Assembly (NCBI GenBank): GCA_900074745.1
Contig: LT598465.1
Location: forward strand, 1,350,339-1,414,338
Reading direction: 5' to 3'
DNA: 64,000 nt
Source of the DNA: Lachancea mirantina
Lineage: Eukaryota; Ascomycota; Saccharomycetes; Saccharomycetales; Saccharomycetaceae
Shown here in pieces: positions 27,334 to 37,209 of the stretch. The position numbers were made by a program, and so were the translations under genes. Numbering within the stretch: position 1 is the first letter of the stretch; every line of letters starts with the position of its first letter. The notes beneath the pieces are model-generated. The model was not told where the DNA came from. It saw only the letters and a program-made list of their open reading frames with translations, and searched no databases.

Positions 27334-29925
27334 TCACTTGAACGGTGCTTTGAGTGGATCAATGACAGACCCAGGTTTTGTCATGATTCTAGGCTTAATG
27401 GCATCCTGGTATGCTACTCTAGATGTCCACTCTTGCCCCAAAGGCATTCTCAAAGATCTTTCGTATTGTTCGCGGGTTTCGAACGGGAATGGAACCGCAG
27501 ACGATTGAAACTTCAGATTTTTCTTATTCACTTTCTCATTTATGATCACATTCTTCAGGTTTCTGTCGCGCCTTTTATCTTTGGTCACAGTTCCCTTGAT
27601 CTTCTTCAGTTTCCTCCTTTTCGGGGGTGCAGCGCCAGCACCAGCCCAATCACCCCATCCAGGTAATGTCTGATCCTCTATTTTGTCATCCTCATCGATC
27701 GCAACCCTTTTCTTCTCCTGTTCGAATTTGTCGACGACATCGTCTCCAGCAAAGGCCTCAGCTATGAGGTCCTGCTGCTCGAACACGGCACCTCCACCTG
27801 CCTTTTGTGAAGAATCAATGATGTTTATTTTATTGCTGCTGTCCAGGTCGAGAAGCATATCCTCCCGCTCCGCCTTTTTCCTCAGTTTATTCTGTGTCTG
27901 TTTGAGCTTGTGCTTGTCTATTTTCCCAGCACTCTTAATGCCAATCCCACTGTTTGCGTCGACCACTTTAACTGTGCTTGATTTCTGGACCATTGTTTCA
28001 TTGTCACTATCGTCAAGCCAAGGATTTGAGTTTCCATTCTCAGCTATCTCAGCCGTCGGCGTCTTTGCTCCCTGTTGTCTCTTCTTTTCCGGCTTCACTT
28101 TATAGTGCGATTTTGTGAGACGGTCCTTCAGACTATCATTCTCCTCTAACGGGTTCAAGTCTTCGGTTTCTTTTAACGATTGCTCAGACTTTAACGCACC
28201 GGGAGTATAAAATCGGCGTCCACTATTAATGTTCACATTGGCCCCAGTTTGATCCTCGGCTTCTTCCCCGTAGTCCAAGTCCTGACCATTTTCGAGAGCT
28301 CGAAGTTTTTTTAGGTTTGCTCTGTTGTTCTCCGCTCTGCGCGCTTCCGCATTTTTCATAAAAGCCATGTTCAAAACTCCAGTTTTGCCAAGATCATCTC
28401 TCAATTCAGCCTCGTCAGAATTTGAAACTAACTGCTGATCGTCTTCTATGTCGCTTATACCACCTTCGCTTTCACTTCCCGATTCATGTCCCATGACTTT
28501 TGATCTGAGCCTATCTCCCTGCCTGAGCATTTCTTCGATTTCCTCTCTGGTATCCTGATCCTTTGCCATGCCATGTTTCACCATGTCTTGCGCCCACTTG
28601 GAAGAAGCCTTATGTTTTAAGCTCATCCGCTCTTTTGCTCTGGCAACATTGCGGGCCTCTTCGTCTTCACTGAGATCATCAATGAGCTCTTGATTTTTCA
28701 AAAGCTCTTTCTTCTTGATGCGGTGATAAGCCTTGGATTTAATCTTCTTGATTCTTTTCGCCTTCCTTTCCTCTCTAAACATAAGTTCCCGCATCAATCG
28801 TACCTCAGCAGTTCTTTTCTTCATTTCTTCCGGCGTAATCTTGGCGGTGGCAATTCCCTCGAATGTTGACTCCTTCAAGGGATCAGCCAAGTTGCTCTCT
28901 TTCAACAACTCCCCGACTTTCTGTTCTAGCTTTCCATCTGGTGAGTCTGAACTCTTGACAAACATCGAAGCCTCATTGTGTTGAACAGATGAATTCATGG
29001 GAAATGACAAATGTTCTGCTTGCCGGTTGACCTGAACAACGTCTTTCCACTTGTTAACCTCATCCTTGGATATCTCGTACGCTGCTTTACGCTCATGTCT
29101 CTTTTGGATTCTCTGTGGCAAAGGTACTGCGAGAGCGGTATTCTTGTTTTTCAGTAACGTCGCTCTTGAAAGGGCATCAGGATCATCCACAGCTTTCATC
29201 ATATCTTCCAAGTTCAAGGCCCTAGCACCGCCTGAAGAGGGAGGGATGGCATATTCATTTTCTTCTCCGAGGGGCTGTTTGCTGAGCTTGCGATACCTAT
29301 CCTTCTCTGCCTTGTTTTCTAATCTTGACGCAACTGTTTTTAACTCGAGATCGTCGTCGTCGGCTGAAATCTCGTCAAAGGGATCTTCCTCCGATTCCTC
29401 GCTTAATGCGGCATCTGAGGAGTCGCTGTGATCGCTAGAGTCGTCAGATCCCAAAGCCTCGGACGAAGAGTCCTCTTGCAGTTGCAAGTCCTCATGTGAC
29501 CTTGTTCCACTCCTCTTGGAAGATGAATTTTCATCCATATCCCAAACCTCTGACAACGGCATCAAATCGCTTTCGTCGATGGAAGTGTACCCTTCCTCTT
29601 CATCATCCAACTCTTCAGTAGCGATGCCGTTACCCTTGCTTTTCTTCTTCTTGATGTCTCTGAGAGTTTGGGAAAACTTTGAATTTAAAACATCGTATTC
29701 ATCAGAGGATCCCAGAGCCTCGTCTGAATCTAATTCTTCATCCTCCATTTCCTCGTCTTCTGAGTCCAACTCGCCTTTTTGAGCATTAACGATGGTTCCA
29801 TTTTGCCTCAAATCTTGACTAAAATTTCCTCGCTCGTCGCTCGAATTTGCCAAATCTCTTGAAGCTATGTCGAAGGCATTTTGGGCTCTTCTTCTGGACG
29901 CCTTACGACCAGCTTTTTTGACCAT
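27334..29925 (-). CDS. UTP14: Small-subunit processome protein Utp14
   Basis: This 863-residue protein compares with 899 in S. cerevisiae. It is highly charged, with acidic blocks at about 50-190 (ELDSDEALGSSDEYDVLNSK, TSIDESDLMPLSEVWDMDEN). Conserved Utp14 motifs include ERKAAYEISKDEVNKW, RLMRELMFREERKAKRIKKI, and the C-terminal KVNKKNLKFQSSAVPFPFET with RIMTKPGSVIDPLKAPFK. Utp14 is a U3 snoRNP/90S factor needed for 18S rRNA maturation; it activates the Dhr1 helicase. It ends convergently to PRE8 as in YML093W/YML092C. Adjacent PAC and RRPE motifs lie just upstream of the ATG, the signature of ribosome-biogenesis genes. Confidence 0.95.
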   Translation of the reverse strand: MVKKAGRKASRRRAQNAFDIASRDLANSSDERGNFSQDLRQNGTIVNAQKGELDSEDEEMEDEELDSDEALGSSDEYDVLNSKFSQTLRDIKKKKSKGNGIATEELDDEEEGYTSIDESDLMPLSEVWDMDENSSSKRSGTRSHEDLQLQEDSSSEALGSDDSSDHSDSSDAALSEESEEDPFDEISADDDDLELKTVASRLENKAEKDRYRKLSKQPLGEENEYAIPPSSGGARALNLEDMMKAVDDPDALSRATLLKNKNTALAVPLPQRIQKRHERKAAYEISKDEVNKWKDVVQVNRQAEHLSFPMNSSVQHNEASMFVKSSDSPDGKLEQKVGELLKESNLADPLKESTFEGIATAKITPEEMKKRTAEVRLMRELMFREERKAKRIKKIKSKAYHRIKKKELLKNQELIDDLSEDEEARNVARAKERMSLKHKASSKWAQDMVKHGMAKDQDTREEIEEMLRQGDRLRSKVMGHESGSESEGGISDIEDDQQLVSNSDEAELRDDLGKTGVLNMAFMKNAEARRAENNRANLKKLRALENGQDLDYGEEAEDQTGANVNINSGRRFYTPGALKSEQSLKETEDLNPLEENDSLKDRLTKSHYKVKPEKKRQQGAKTPTAEIAENGNSNPWLDDSDNETMVQKSSTVKVVDANSGIGIKSAGKIDKHKLKQTQNKLRKKAEREDMLLDLDSSNKINIIDSSQKAGGGAVFEQQDLIAEAFAGDDVVDKFEQEKKRVAIDEDDKIEDQTLPGWGDWAGAGAAPPKRRKLKKIKGTVTKDKRRDRNLKNVIINEKVNKKNLKFQSSAVPFPFETREQYERSLRMPLGQEWTSRVAYQDAIKPRIMTKPGSVIDPLKAPFK

Positions 29926-29964
29926 TCTTGCGTTCCAAACTACTTTTCCAAATGCTCAGCTCAT

Positions 29965-29983
29965 CTCATCGCCTAAAATTTTT
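29965..29983 (-). promoter_or_regulatory. PAC + RRPE ribosome-biogenesis motifs of UTP14
   Basis: CTCATCGC (PAC, read GCGATGAG on the gene strand; 29965-29972) is followed by AAAATTTTT (RRPE, 29975-29983), about 40-60 bp upstream of the ATG at 29925. These bind Dot6/Tod6 and Stb3 in S. cerevisiae Ribi promoters. Confidence 0.85.
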
Positions 29984-30141
29984 CAGTTCTAAAAAACTGT
30001 GCAGAGTTGAGATCCCTCTCATCGAGAAATATCAACAAGTCACGTGGTTATATAGTACAACGCATAGAAACGTCGAATATCCATGGCGAGGTAGCTGCAG
30101 CAAACCGCTGAAACGAGGGACCACTTTGCAAAACCCTCTTC

Positions 30142-30690
30142 TTACTGTGACTGTTGCTGCTGCTTCGCTTGCTCTTCATGACGCTTAATGGCCGCGAGTC
30201 TTAACTGGTTTTCGATCGCCACGGACGACTGGCTCTTTTCCTTTATGATAGCTTGAATCTGAACTGATTCTTTGTTGAGTTTCTCTATCTTGGCGTTATA
30301 AAATGCCTTCGCTTCTTCTGCGCTCTTGTCGACGTAATAACCTGTTCCCACATCGACCATAAACTTAGAGTTGTCTTTGATCCTTCCCTTCACATAAAGA
30401 GAGCCTGAAAGTGGCACGAATATCGACTGTGAATTGTTTTCAGGCTTAGAGACTGAAACGATGTCGTCTATACATTCCTTAAATTTGCCCCTGGCCATGT
30501 TCAATGCTTGGAGTGATTGCGTGAAATGCTGCAATTCCTGGTCGATTTGTTGCTTGACGACAGCGAGCTGTTCCGGATTGAGCTTGGCAAGGTCGACTAT
30601 GGGTATGAAAAGTTAGCAAAAGTCTCAATTGATGTGAACTCAATGGTACTGAAGCACAAAAACGCGGTACATACTATGCTGGGCGGACAT
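30142..30690 (-). CDS. GIM5: Prefoldin subunit 5 (Gim5), one intron
   Basis: Exon 1 is 30675-30690 and exon 2 is 30142-30596; together they encode 156 residues (S. cerevisiae Gim5 has 163). Exon 1 gives MSAQH plus one base, and exon 2 resumes [20 protein letters not shown], matching Gim5. The 78-nt intron has 5' GTATGT, branch TGCTAAC (minus strand of 30612-30618) and 3' CATAG. Two long helices flank a beta-hairpin region ([34 protein letters not shown]), the alpha-type prefoldin layout. The hexamer delivers nascent actin and tubulin to CCT. S. cerevisiae GIM5 (YML094W) also carries an intron near its start. The C-terminus is Gln-rich. Confidence 0.95.
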
Positions 30691-30807
30691 TGATGGTACT
30701 TGTAGACCTTTTATAGCAGTGTGTTGTAGGTTGTATGAGGTGGATGTTGGATTCGTGAAAAAAAAGTTAAATTATGTCTATTTAGCTTTATACCAAGTCC
30801 AAGTGGA

Positions 30808-31443
30808 ATGGAAAGGGGCTCGAGCTCAAGCTTTGATAGCATTCTTGCTGGAGTTCAACGTCTGCGAGAGCAAAATGGAGCAGGTGAAGTAGAAGAGAGA
30901 CCAAAACCGGCTGAAAGCGATTCTATCAAGGGTAGGGATTTTGGGATACGTGCACAACAGAAAAGTGGATTTCAGAAAAAGCCACCGATAAATGCATTTA
31001 ATCAACAGCGTGAGCAAGGCTTAAATACTTTCGGAGACTCAAACGCCAAGAAACGGAAGTCTGGTGGTTACGGTACTGGTAAAACGGTTTTGGTTAGCAG
31101 TTCGCAAAGAGGTAACCCGCTGCTCAACAGCTTGACAAATACCAATTGGAGATATGTGACGGCAGCCGCTGGCACCAAAATATTTTATGATTACTGCGTT
31201 CATGGACGTAACGTGCTGTTTCTGTCACTTAAATATCACAGGCTACATCCAGAGTACATCGCGAAAAAAATGCAACCGCTGGTGAAAAACGGTAACAACA
31301 TTCTTCTGTGTGTGGTTGACATTGAAAGTTCGGAGAGCATTCTCCAAAACCTGAGCAAAGCATGTATGTTCGGTGGGTTTGCGCTGCTACTCGCATTTAA
31401 TTTTGAACAGGCTGCCAAGTACCTCATCTTCCTCAATCAATAG
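30808..31443 (+). CDS. RAD10: Rad10 subunit of the Rad1-Rad10 endonuclease
   Basis: This 211-residue protein compares with 210 in S. cerevisiae Rad10. The N-terminal half is Ser/Gln-rich and variable but starts with the conserved SFDSILAGVQRLREQ. The central domain carries GKTVLVSSSQRGNPLLNSLT and TNWRYVTAAAGTKIFYDYCV, then LKYHRLHPEYI; it ends FEQAAKYLIFLNQ. Like the S. cerevisiae protein it lacks the tandem HhH tail of human ERCC1. With Rad1 it cuts 5' of lesions in nucleotide excision repair and trims flaps in single-strand annealing. The stop codon lies inside the 3' end of the convergent YML096W homologue (11-bp overlap). Confidence 0.95.
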   Translation: MERGSSSSFDSILAGVQRLREQNGAGEVEERPKPAESDSIKGRDFGIRAQQKSGFQKKPPINAFNQQREQGLNTFGDSNAKKRKSGGYGTGKTVLVSSSQRGNPLLNSLTNTNWRYVTAAAGTKIFYDYCVHGRNVLFLSLKYHRLHPEYIAKKMQPLVKNGNNILLCVVDIESSESILQNLSKACMFGGFALLLAFNFEQAAKYLIFLNQ

Positions 31444-32977
31444 CTCGCAGCATATCTGTACCAAGCTTGTTCCCATCTTTAGTCATTTTGGCACTCTTTG
31501 CTCCAAACTGAATGGCTCTTTTTGGCTCTGTGCTTATGTCTTCCATATCAAGCAACTCCGATGCCATGTTTCGCAAAATCAATTTATTGACCTTGTAATT
31601 GATCGGTAACCTGACTGAGAACTCGATGACTTCTTCATCTAAAAAAGGATACCTCACCTCAACGCCATGTGAGGAAATGATTTTATCATCTCTATCGAGA
31701 TTCCTATCATGGATATTCCTGATTTGACTTTGTAGCTCAGCGCAGCGCTGTTCCTCTGTTTTGTTTGCCAGCTTATGGTACCCTCCATAAAGCTCGTCTG
31801 CCCCAAGACCGCTAAAGAGAACAATTCCAGATCTTTCGTAAGGAACGGTGATACCGCCTTCTACACGTTTGAATCCACGTCCACGCGATGCAAAATAAAA
31901 TGCCGCTGCAATGGACAGATCCATCTCGGTTTGTTTTGGGTATATGAGATCGATAATAGCATTTCGATGGTTTAAAAACTCTTCATATGAAACGTCTACC
32001 TCAATCAGAATTATTTCAATATTTGGGAAAAGTTCTCGCAATTTGAAAGTCGACTGACGGGCCAAAAGTCTATCGGGCACCTCACCGGGCTTTAGGCCCG
32101 TTCTAGGATTTTCAAAGCCTACATTTAAAAGTTCTACCTTTGTATTGCATTTGCGCTTAGAAAGATGTCGACATATCAAGGCTGCTATTACGGAGCAGTC
32201 CAGACCGCCAGAAAATAAAATGCCAATCGGTTTGTTTTCCTTGTGCAGCGGATGTATCGACTCAATTCTCAAGCCTGTAGCTCGGCTAAGAACGTCAAAT
32301 AGGTCCTGTGTGGCTGCACTCAAATACTCCATGGAGGAATCACTTGTTCTGGACACTTCGTAAGGCGATAATCTAATTGTCTGATCGCATCTGACATTGC
32401 CGGTGCGCGTATCATAAACGTAGATAGCGTTTGCCTCGCAATTAGTGAACCCATCTCTCGAACCACTGACACTTGAAACATATAATTCCTTACCGGGCGT
32501 TACTCTGTAAGACAAGCTTCTCTTCCCGACGGAATCACGGCCAAAATATAAACAGTTGGTCTCCTTGTCAAACACCGTAAAGGCAAATTCACCCCTTAGC
32601 TCCCGCAAGGCTTGGACAACGTTTCCAGTAACAGACAGAAGATGAGCGAAATACTGTGTATCGTTAGTATAATTGCCAATATTGTAAATTTCGCCGTTGT
32701 ACTGTAATATGAACCGGTCAGCGACATCGATACATTGTTTGGTGAGAGGCTCTCTCAAGGACAGGACAGCAGAAAACCAACTTTTATCGCCGAATCTTGT
32801 AAATGATGCGTAATTGGGTCCTCTCGCTGCGACATAGGGCACGAGTTCCTTGAATACCGGGTGCTCATCGAATATACTCGTGTCGATACCTCTCGCCAAC
32901 GAGTCCTCATCGAATTCGAGGAAGGTTTCTTTGCCAGCAAAAGCATTCGCACAATGATGCCATAGTATACCGCACAT
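31433..32977 (-). CDS. Asparagine-synthetase-like protein (YML096W homologue)
   Basis: This 514-residue protein compares with 525 in S. cerevisiae YML096W. It begins MCGILWHH, giving the class-II amidotransferase Cys nucleophile at residue 2 after Met removal. An asparagine-synthetase ATP-pyrophosphatase domain follows, with the PP-loop SGGLDCSV at about residue 256. Human ASNSD1 is the nearest animal relative by architecture. It does not replace Asn1/Asn2 in S. cerevisiae and its function is unknown. It shares the RAD10 convergent position seen in S. cerevisiae. The key motifs are intact, so it may be an active amidotransferase of unknown substrate. Confidence 0.92.
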   Translation of the reverse strand: MCGILWHHCANAFAGKETFLEFDEDSLARGIDTSIFDEHPVFKELVPYVAARGPNYASFTRFGDKSWFSAVLSLREPLTKQCIDVADRFILQYNGEIYNIGNYTNDTQYFAHLLSVTGNVVQALRELRGEFAFTVFDKETNCLYFGRDSVGKRSLSYRVTPGKELYVSSVSGSRDGFTNCEANAIYVYDTRTGNVRCDQTIRLSPYEVSRTSDSSMEYLSAATQDLFDVLSRATGLRIESIHPLHKENKPIGILFSGGLDCSVIAALICRHLSKRKCNTKVELLNVGFENPRTGLKPGEVPDRLLARQSTFKLRELFPNIEIILIEVDVSYEEFLNHRNAIIDLIYPKQTEMDLSIAAAFYFASRGRGFKRVEGGITVPYERSGIVLFSGLGADELYGGYHKLANKTEEQRCAELQSQIRNIHDRNLDRDDKIISSHGVEVRYPFLDEEVIEFSVRLPINYKVNKLILRNMASELLDMEDISTEPKRAIQFGAKSAKMTKDGNKLGTDMLRAID

Positions 32978-33091
32978 AAATATTTCTAGAAGGCTTATCA
33001 GGCTTTGATCTATGCCTATGTTTTGAATATGAAGAGATCATCAATGATTACAAGAAACTTTCTATCTTAGCAGACTAACAACCCAAAGCCA

Positions 33092-34450
33092 ATGAATAAA
33101 ACGAGTGAGGGAAACAGGGGCCGCGAAGTTGGCCAGCAGCTCAGAACAGAGAATATGGAGAACGGGAAGGATGCTGGGCTTGAGAATGAGGAGGACGAGA
33201 CCTTTTATGACTTTCAGCTGTTCATCACTCAGATGAAAGACCCTAGGGCGGAACCAATTGTAAAATACACGCGATCATTTTTGCATAACTTTGTCACTCA
33301 AAAGTCCCTTTGGAGTGCATCGGAGCAGGTTAAACTCATCAACGACTTCAAGGAATTCATTTACAGCAAGTTGGCGCTATATGAGCCCTTCAAAGGTTTG
33401 GACAAGGCAAAATTCCACAATGCCAAGGAGGGCATAGAAAAACTCATAATGAGCAAACTATACTCAAGGTGTTTCTCGCCTTGCCTCGCCGATGAAAGCG
33501 AGGCGCTTGATGCATCCCACGCGAGAGACCTTGAAGAGGATAAAGAGCTGGCCGACAAGGCGCTCGAGTATCGATTCCTCCTTCCCAATCATCTTGAGGT
33601 TTCCGATAAGTTCCTGCCCAAGATCGATGCTTTCGCGAAAATGGCAGGCAAGGAACTGGGACGTGTGAACCAGTACAGAGCACCTCGCGACAAAATGGTG
33701 TGCATTTTGAATGCATGTAAGGTCATTTTCGGATTTTTGAAGCATTCTAAACTGAGCAATAAGGGCGCAGACGCTTTCATCCCGATGCTCATCTACGCCG
33801 TTTTAAAAAGTGATGTGTCCTGTCTGGAGTCTAACCTCAACTACGTCGAGCGTTTTCGCTCCCCAGACTCCATGCGCGGTGAAAGCGCGTATTATCTTAG
33901 TAGCTTACAAGCCGCCGCTGATTTCATTTTGCACCTTAACCGTGAGTCTCTTAGCATCTCTGATACAGAAGAATTTGAAACACTATATGCAGAAAACAAG
34001 CTACAAGCAGATCAAGAACGCGCGAGACGCGATACCCATGAGGGTCCCGGTTCTGAAGCAGAACACTACCGGAGAGTTCGTAGTCCTTCACCAACACGTG
34101 ATATCATGGGCTCTGTATTTTCCAAGGTCACAGAGATCTTCTCTCCTTCGCCTACACCGGCACTTCCTGAAACTGATGAATCGGTAACCGCGCCGGCAAC
34201 ATTCGTATCTCCGCGAAATTTGTCTACCGCAATTGCTAACAGTACTGCTGCTGCCAATTCTACCTCAGATAATGAGGCTGCCGCTACGGAGTTAGCCCGC
34301 AAAATGGAACAAGAAGAGAATACCCGAGTTTTTGACTCGCTACAATCTATGTTTCCAGAAATGGATCAAGACCTCATCAGCGATGTATGCATCGCTAAAA
34401 AATACCGTATTGGTGTATGTGTTGATGTTCTCCTGACACTTTCGAATTGA
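33092..34450 (+). CDS. VPS9: Rab5-family guanine nucleotide exchange factor Vps9
   Basis: This 452-residue protein compares with 451 in S. cerevisiae Vps9. An N-terminal helical bundle (FQLFITQMKDPRAEPIVKYT) is followed by the VPS9 catalytic domain, roughly residues 150-290, which contains KMVCILNACKVIFGFLKHSK and DAFIPMLIYAVLKSDVSCLE (the conserved D and Y of the domain). A Ser/Pro/Ala-rich linker leads to a C-terminal CUE ubiquitin-binding domain at about 408-452 (SLQSMFPEMDQDLISDVC). It activates Vps21 and Ypt52/53 on endosomes in vacuolar sorting. The order next to the YML096W homologue matches YML097C. Confidence 0.95.
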   Translation: MNKTSEGNRGREVGQQLRTENMENGKDAGLENEEDETFYDFQLFITQMKDPRAEPIVKYTRSFLHNFVTQKSLWSASEQVKLINDFKEFIYSKLALYEPFKGLDKAKFHNAKEGIEKLIMSKLYSRCFSPCLADESEALDASHARDLEEDKELADKALEYRFLLPNHLEVSDKFLPKIDAFAKMAGKELGRVNQYRAPRDKMVCILNACKVIFGFLKHSKLSNKGADAFIPMLIYAVLKSDVSCLESNLNYVERFRSPDSMRGESAYYLSSLQAAADFILHLNRESLSISDTEEFETLYAENKLQADQERARRDTHEGPGSEAEHYRRVRSPSPTRDIMGSVFSKVTEIFSPSPTPALPETDESVTAPATFVSPRNLSTAIANSTAAANSTSDNEAAATELARKMEQEENTRVFDSLQSMFPEMDQDLISDVCIAKKYRIGVCVDVLLTLSN

Positions 34451-34673
34451 TGAGCTGGATCTGATTTGGAGAGAGAAGTTCGTTAACAGCGAGTATTCTG
34501 GAAAATTGTGAGATGGCCTGACAAATAAAAGAAGACAGGCTGTTCAAATACCCTTTGATTATAAACGATAAGAGCTCCTTACAAGCAGCTTACTTCACAT
34601 ATATTGAGAGGTTGAAAGTCTTCTACTGTATTGGATCAGTTGTTTTTTGGGACGCAGTCAATTTGTGTTAAAA

Positions 34674-36410
34674 ATGAAGGCAAACCGCTTCATAGAATTA
34701 CTTCTGGGTTTGACGATAACGGGCTCTTATGCCTCTGATCTGAGCACCTCAAGCTCTAAAACTGATTCATCTACCAAAGATCTGGTGGCGCAGGCAGTGA
34801 TGCCAGATTCGTCTTCGAATTTTTGCCAGATCGACAAAGACGAGCCTGTCGGCGCGACGTGCGACGTCACTTTTAAGGAAATCAATGAAATTAATAGACA
34901 GATCCGGAGCGATCTTCTCGCTCTTGTGCACAGCGACTTCTTCAAATACTTCAAGCTTGATCTTTACAAGCAGTGTCCGTTTTGGAATGACAACGATGGT
35001 TACTGCGTTAATCGAGCATGTGCTGTGGACGTAGTTGAGGAATGGGACACTTTACCAGCATACTGGCAACCAGAGGTTTTAGGAGGCCTTGACAATGAGA
35101 GTTTCGGGGGTGAAAACATCGCTTCCGATGAGTGTGCGTTTCTGGACCAGCTTTGCGAGGGACAAAAAAATGGTGCTTTGAGTAAACCAGATGTCAACTA
35201 TTGTGATCTAGAAGATTTTAGCAATGAAAAGAGTGTTTTGGTGGATTTGACTGCTAACCCTGAACGTTTCACAGGCTACGGTGGTATGCAGTCAACGCAG
35301 ATCTGGTCTAGTATATACAAAGAAAACTGCTTTTCCTCTGAACAGGCTGGAACCTGCCTCGCTAAGAATGCATTCTACAGATTGATATCTGGTCTACATG
35401 CCTCGATTGGCACACATCTATCAAACGATCATCTCAATACCGAGACTGGTGCCTGGGAACCTAACTTAGAACTTTTCATGGCAAGAGTTGGAAATTTTCC
35501 AGATCGTGTTGCCAATATTTACTTCAATTATGCTGTTATTGCCAAGGCATTGTGGAAAATTCGGCCATACTTGTCTCACCTGGACTTCTGTAACGCCTAT
35601 CACGAGGATGTGAAGTCAATGATAAACAGCGTTATTACCAGATTAAACTCAAAGATTTTCAACGAGGATTTGCTGTTCAAGGACCAAGTCACCAGCACAT
35701 TGAAGGACGATTTCAGAATGCGTTTCAAAAATGTCACTAAAATCATGGACTGTGTTCATTGTGACAGATGCCGGCTATGGGGAAAAGTTCAGACGACGGG
35801 ATATGCCACCAGTTTGAAAATACTGTTTGAGTTTGATTCTGAAGACGAAGAGGGGAAGCAAAATGTTGTGGACAAACTAACGAAATATGAACTTATTGCT
35901 CTGTTTAACACGTTTGATCGACTTTCAAAATCCGTGGAAGCCATAACTAACTTTGAGAAAATGTATGACTCAACTGTGAACAGTATGGCCGGCAAATTAG
36001 CGTCTTTTCTCAAATCCAACAACTTCTTCAAACTTATCAAGAGCTCTGTTATCAGCAGCACGGAGAAGGAAGAGCCATTGACACGAACTTCGATCGATTC
36101 TGCAACATCTTCTGAAAAGACACAAGACGGCATTTCACAAGAGAATGAATTTAAGGACTTGAAGTTTATGCCAAAAAAGGTAGTAAACAACGTCACTAAG
36201 ACTGGTATTAGACAGGCATGGGACACTGAGCTAAACAACGTATCTGAGGCGTTGCGCTTCATCTTCCGAAGCTATTGGGATCTTCCTCGCAATATAATTA
36301 AATTCATGCTTTTGAAAGTTAATCGCATGTGGAACAGGTTCGTTGGGGTGCCTGAATATCTACAAGAGGCAGATCAGGATCCAACCGTATATCAGCTTAA
36401 CATTCAGTAA
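34674..36410 (+). CDS. ERO1: ER thiol oxidase Ero1
   Basis: From the ATG at 34674 this is 578 residues (S. cerevisiae Ero1 has 563). The frame reaches a TTG at 34647, which is not a start. The N-terminus (MKANRFIELLLGLTITGSYA) is a signal peptide. The shuttle Cys pair lies in YCVNRAC (C111 and C116) and the active C-x2-C-x2-C motif at residues 360-366 (CVHCDRCRLWGKVQTTGYAT). FAD-binding segments such as ANPERFTGYGG are kept. It reoxidises Pdi1 with FAD and O2. The last 130 residues carry the fungal C-terminal extension that holds Ero1 at the membrane. S. cerevisiae ERO1 (YML130C) lies beside COX14; here five genes intervene. Confidence 0.96.
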   Translation: MKANRFIELLLGLTITGSYASDLSTSSSKTDSSTKDLVAQAVMPDSSSNFCQIDKDEPVGATCDVTFKEINEINRQIRSDLLALVHSDFFKYFKLDLYKQCPFWNDNDGYCVNRACAVDVVEEWDTLPAYWQPEVLGGLDNESFGGENIASDECAFLDQLCEGQKNGALSKPDVNYCDLEDFSNEKSVLVDLTANPERFTGYGGMQSTQIWSSIYKENCFSSEQAGTCLAKNAFYRLISGLHASIGTHLSNDHLNTETGAWEPNLELFMARVGNFPDRVANIYFNYAVIAKALWKIRPYLSHLDFCNAYHEDVKSMINSVITRLNSKIFNEDLLFKDQVTSTLKDDFRMRFKNVTKIMDCVHCDRCRLWGKVQTTGYATSLKILFEFDSEDEEGKQNVVDKLTKYELIALFNTFDRLSKSVEAITNFEKMYDSTVNSMAGKLASFLKSNNFFKLIKSSVISSTEKEEPLTRTSIDSATSSEKTQDGISQENEFKDLKFMPKKVVNNVTKTGIRQAWDTELNNVSEALRFIFRSYWDLPRNIIKFMLLKVNRMWNRFVGVPEYLQEADQDPTVYQLNIQ

Positions 36411-36546
36411 AGCTGCATGACTACAATCAATCGAACTTTGCATCGCGGTCTGTCAAGGTGAATAAAAATCTACAAATAAAATTTACCATTCATCTCGTTC
36501 ATTATAGATATTTAAAATTAGGGAAGTGTTGTATAAAAGCCAGCTC

Positions 36547-37011
36547 TCAGGTAATAGACGCAGCTTTGTTGTTCTTACGTTTTTTGCGTTTCTGGGGTTC
36601 TTTCTTCACTTTTTCTTCCTCCTCGTGTGGCTCTTCTGTATCGTCGTCCACTTCTTCATCTCCTAAACCCAACCCATCTCGCATTCTCTTCAAAGATTTC
36701 CCCTCAGAGCTCTTAAACAGCTTTTTAGCGTCCGTAATTATTCTGCTTAATTTAATCAATTCTTCAGCTCTCCCAAGTTTGACTGGGTCGTTTCGCAGGA
36801 CGAATTTGAAATCTTCGACTTTGATCTTGTTCCTCCGCACCGTTTGTGCGGTTTTGTGCGCTGCCATACAAATGTCCACTAGATACGACGAAACCAGCTC
36901 GTCTAGACATTGCACTGTCTCTGGTAAAGGTTGAGGCGAGTCACCGTATGCATACATCAAGGATGCTACGTCTTTGGAAAATAGATTAGTCTTCTTCAAT
37001 CTACGAGACAT
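36547..37011 (-). CDS. TAF13: TFIID subunit Taf13
   Basis: This 154-residue protein compares with 167 in S. cerevisiae. The histone-fold domain covers about 10-90 (LFSKDVASLMYAYGDSPQPL, AHKTAQTVRRNKIKVEDFKF) and pairs with Taf11 in TFIID. The C-terminus is an acidic and Lys-rich tail (EEVDDDTEEPHEEEEKVKKE). The ATG at 37011 aligns with the family start. Position between ERO1 and ARG81 fits YML098W next to YML099C. Confidence 0.93.
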   Translation of the reverse strand: MSRRLKKTNLFSKDVASLMYAYGDSPQPLPETVQCLDELVSSYLVDICMAAHKTAQTVRRNKIKVEDFKFVLRNDPVKLGRAEELIKLSRIITDAKKLFKSSEGKSLKRMRDGLGLGDEEVDDDTEEPHEEEEKVKKEPQKRKKRKNNKAASIT

Positions 37012-37209
37012 TTCTGCTTCGGACCTCTGAAGTTACTTATGCCGGTAGTGTTGGTACGGAAGCTGGTTCTACGTCCCGTGTTCGTCTTGTTTTCAAGTAT
37101 TAAGATGTCAAGGTTTCGTCGTTAGTTACCAATAAAGTTCGCCATCTACAATGCCTCATGAATAGATAATCTTGAAAGGCTCGTTTTTTCTTGCCGCGAT
37201 GACTTTATT

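Noticed and set aside
34647-34673. N-terminal extension of ERO1
   Set aside because: The extension begins with TTG and lies before the signal peptide that begins at 34674.
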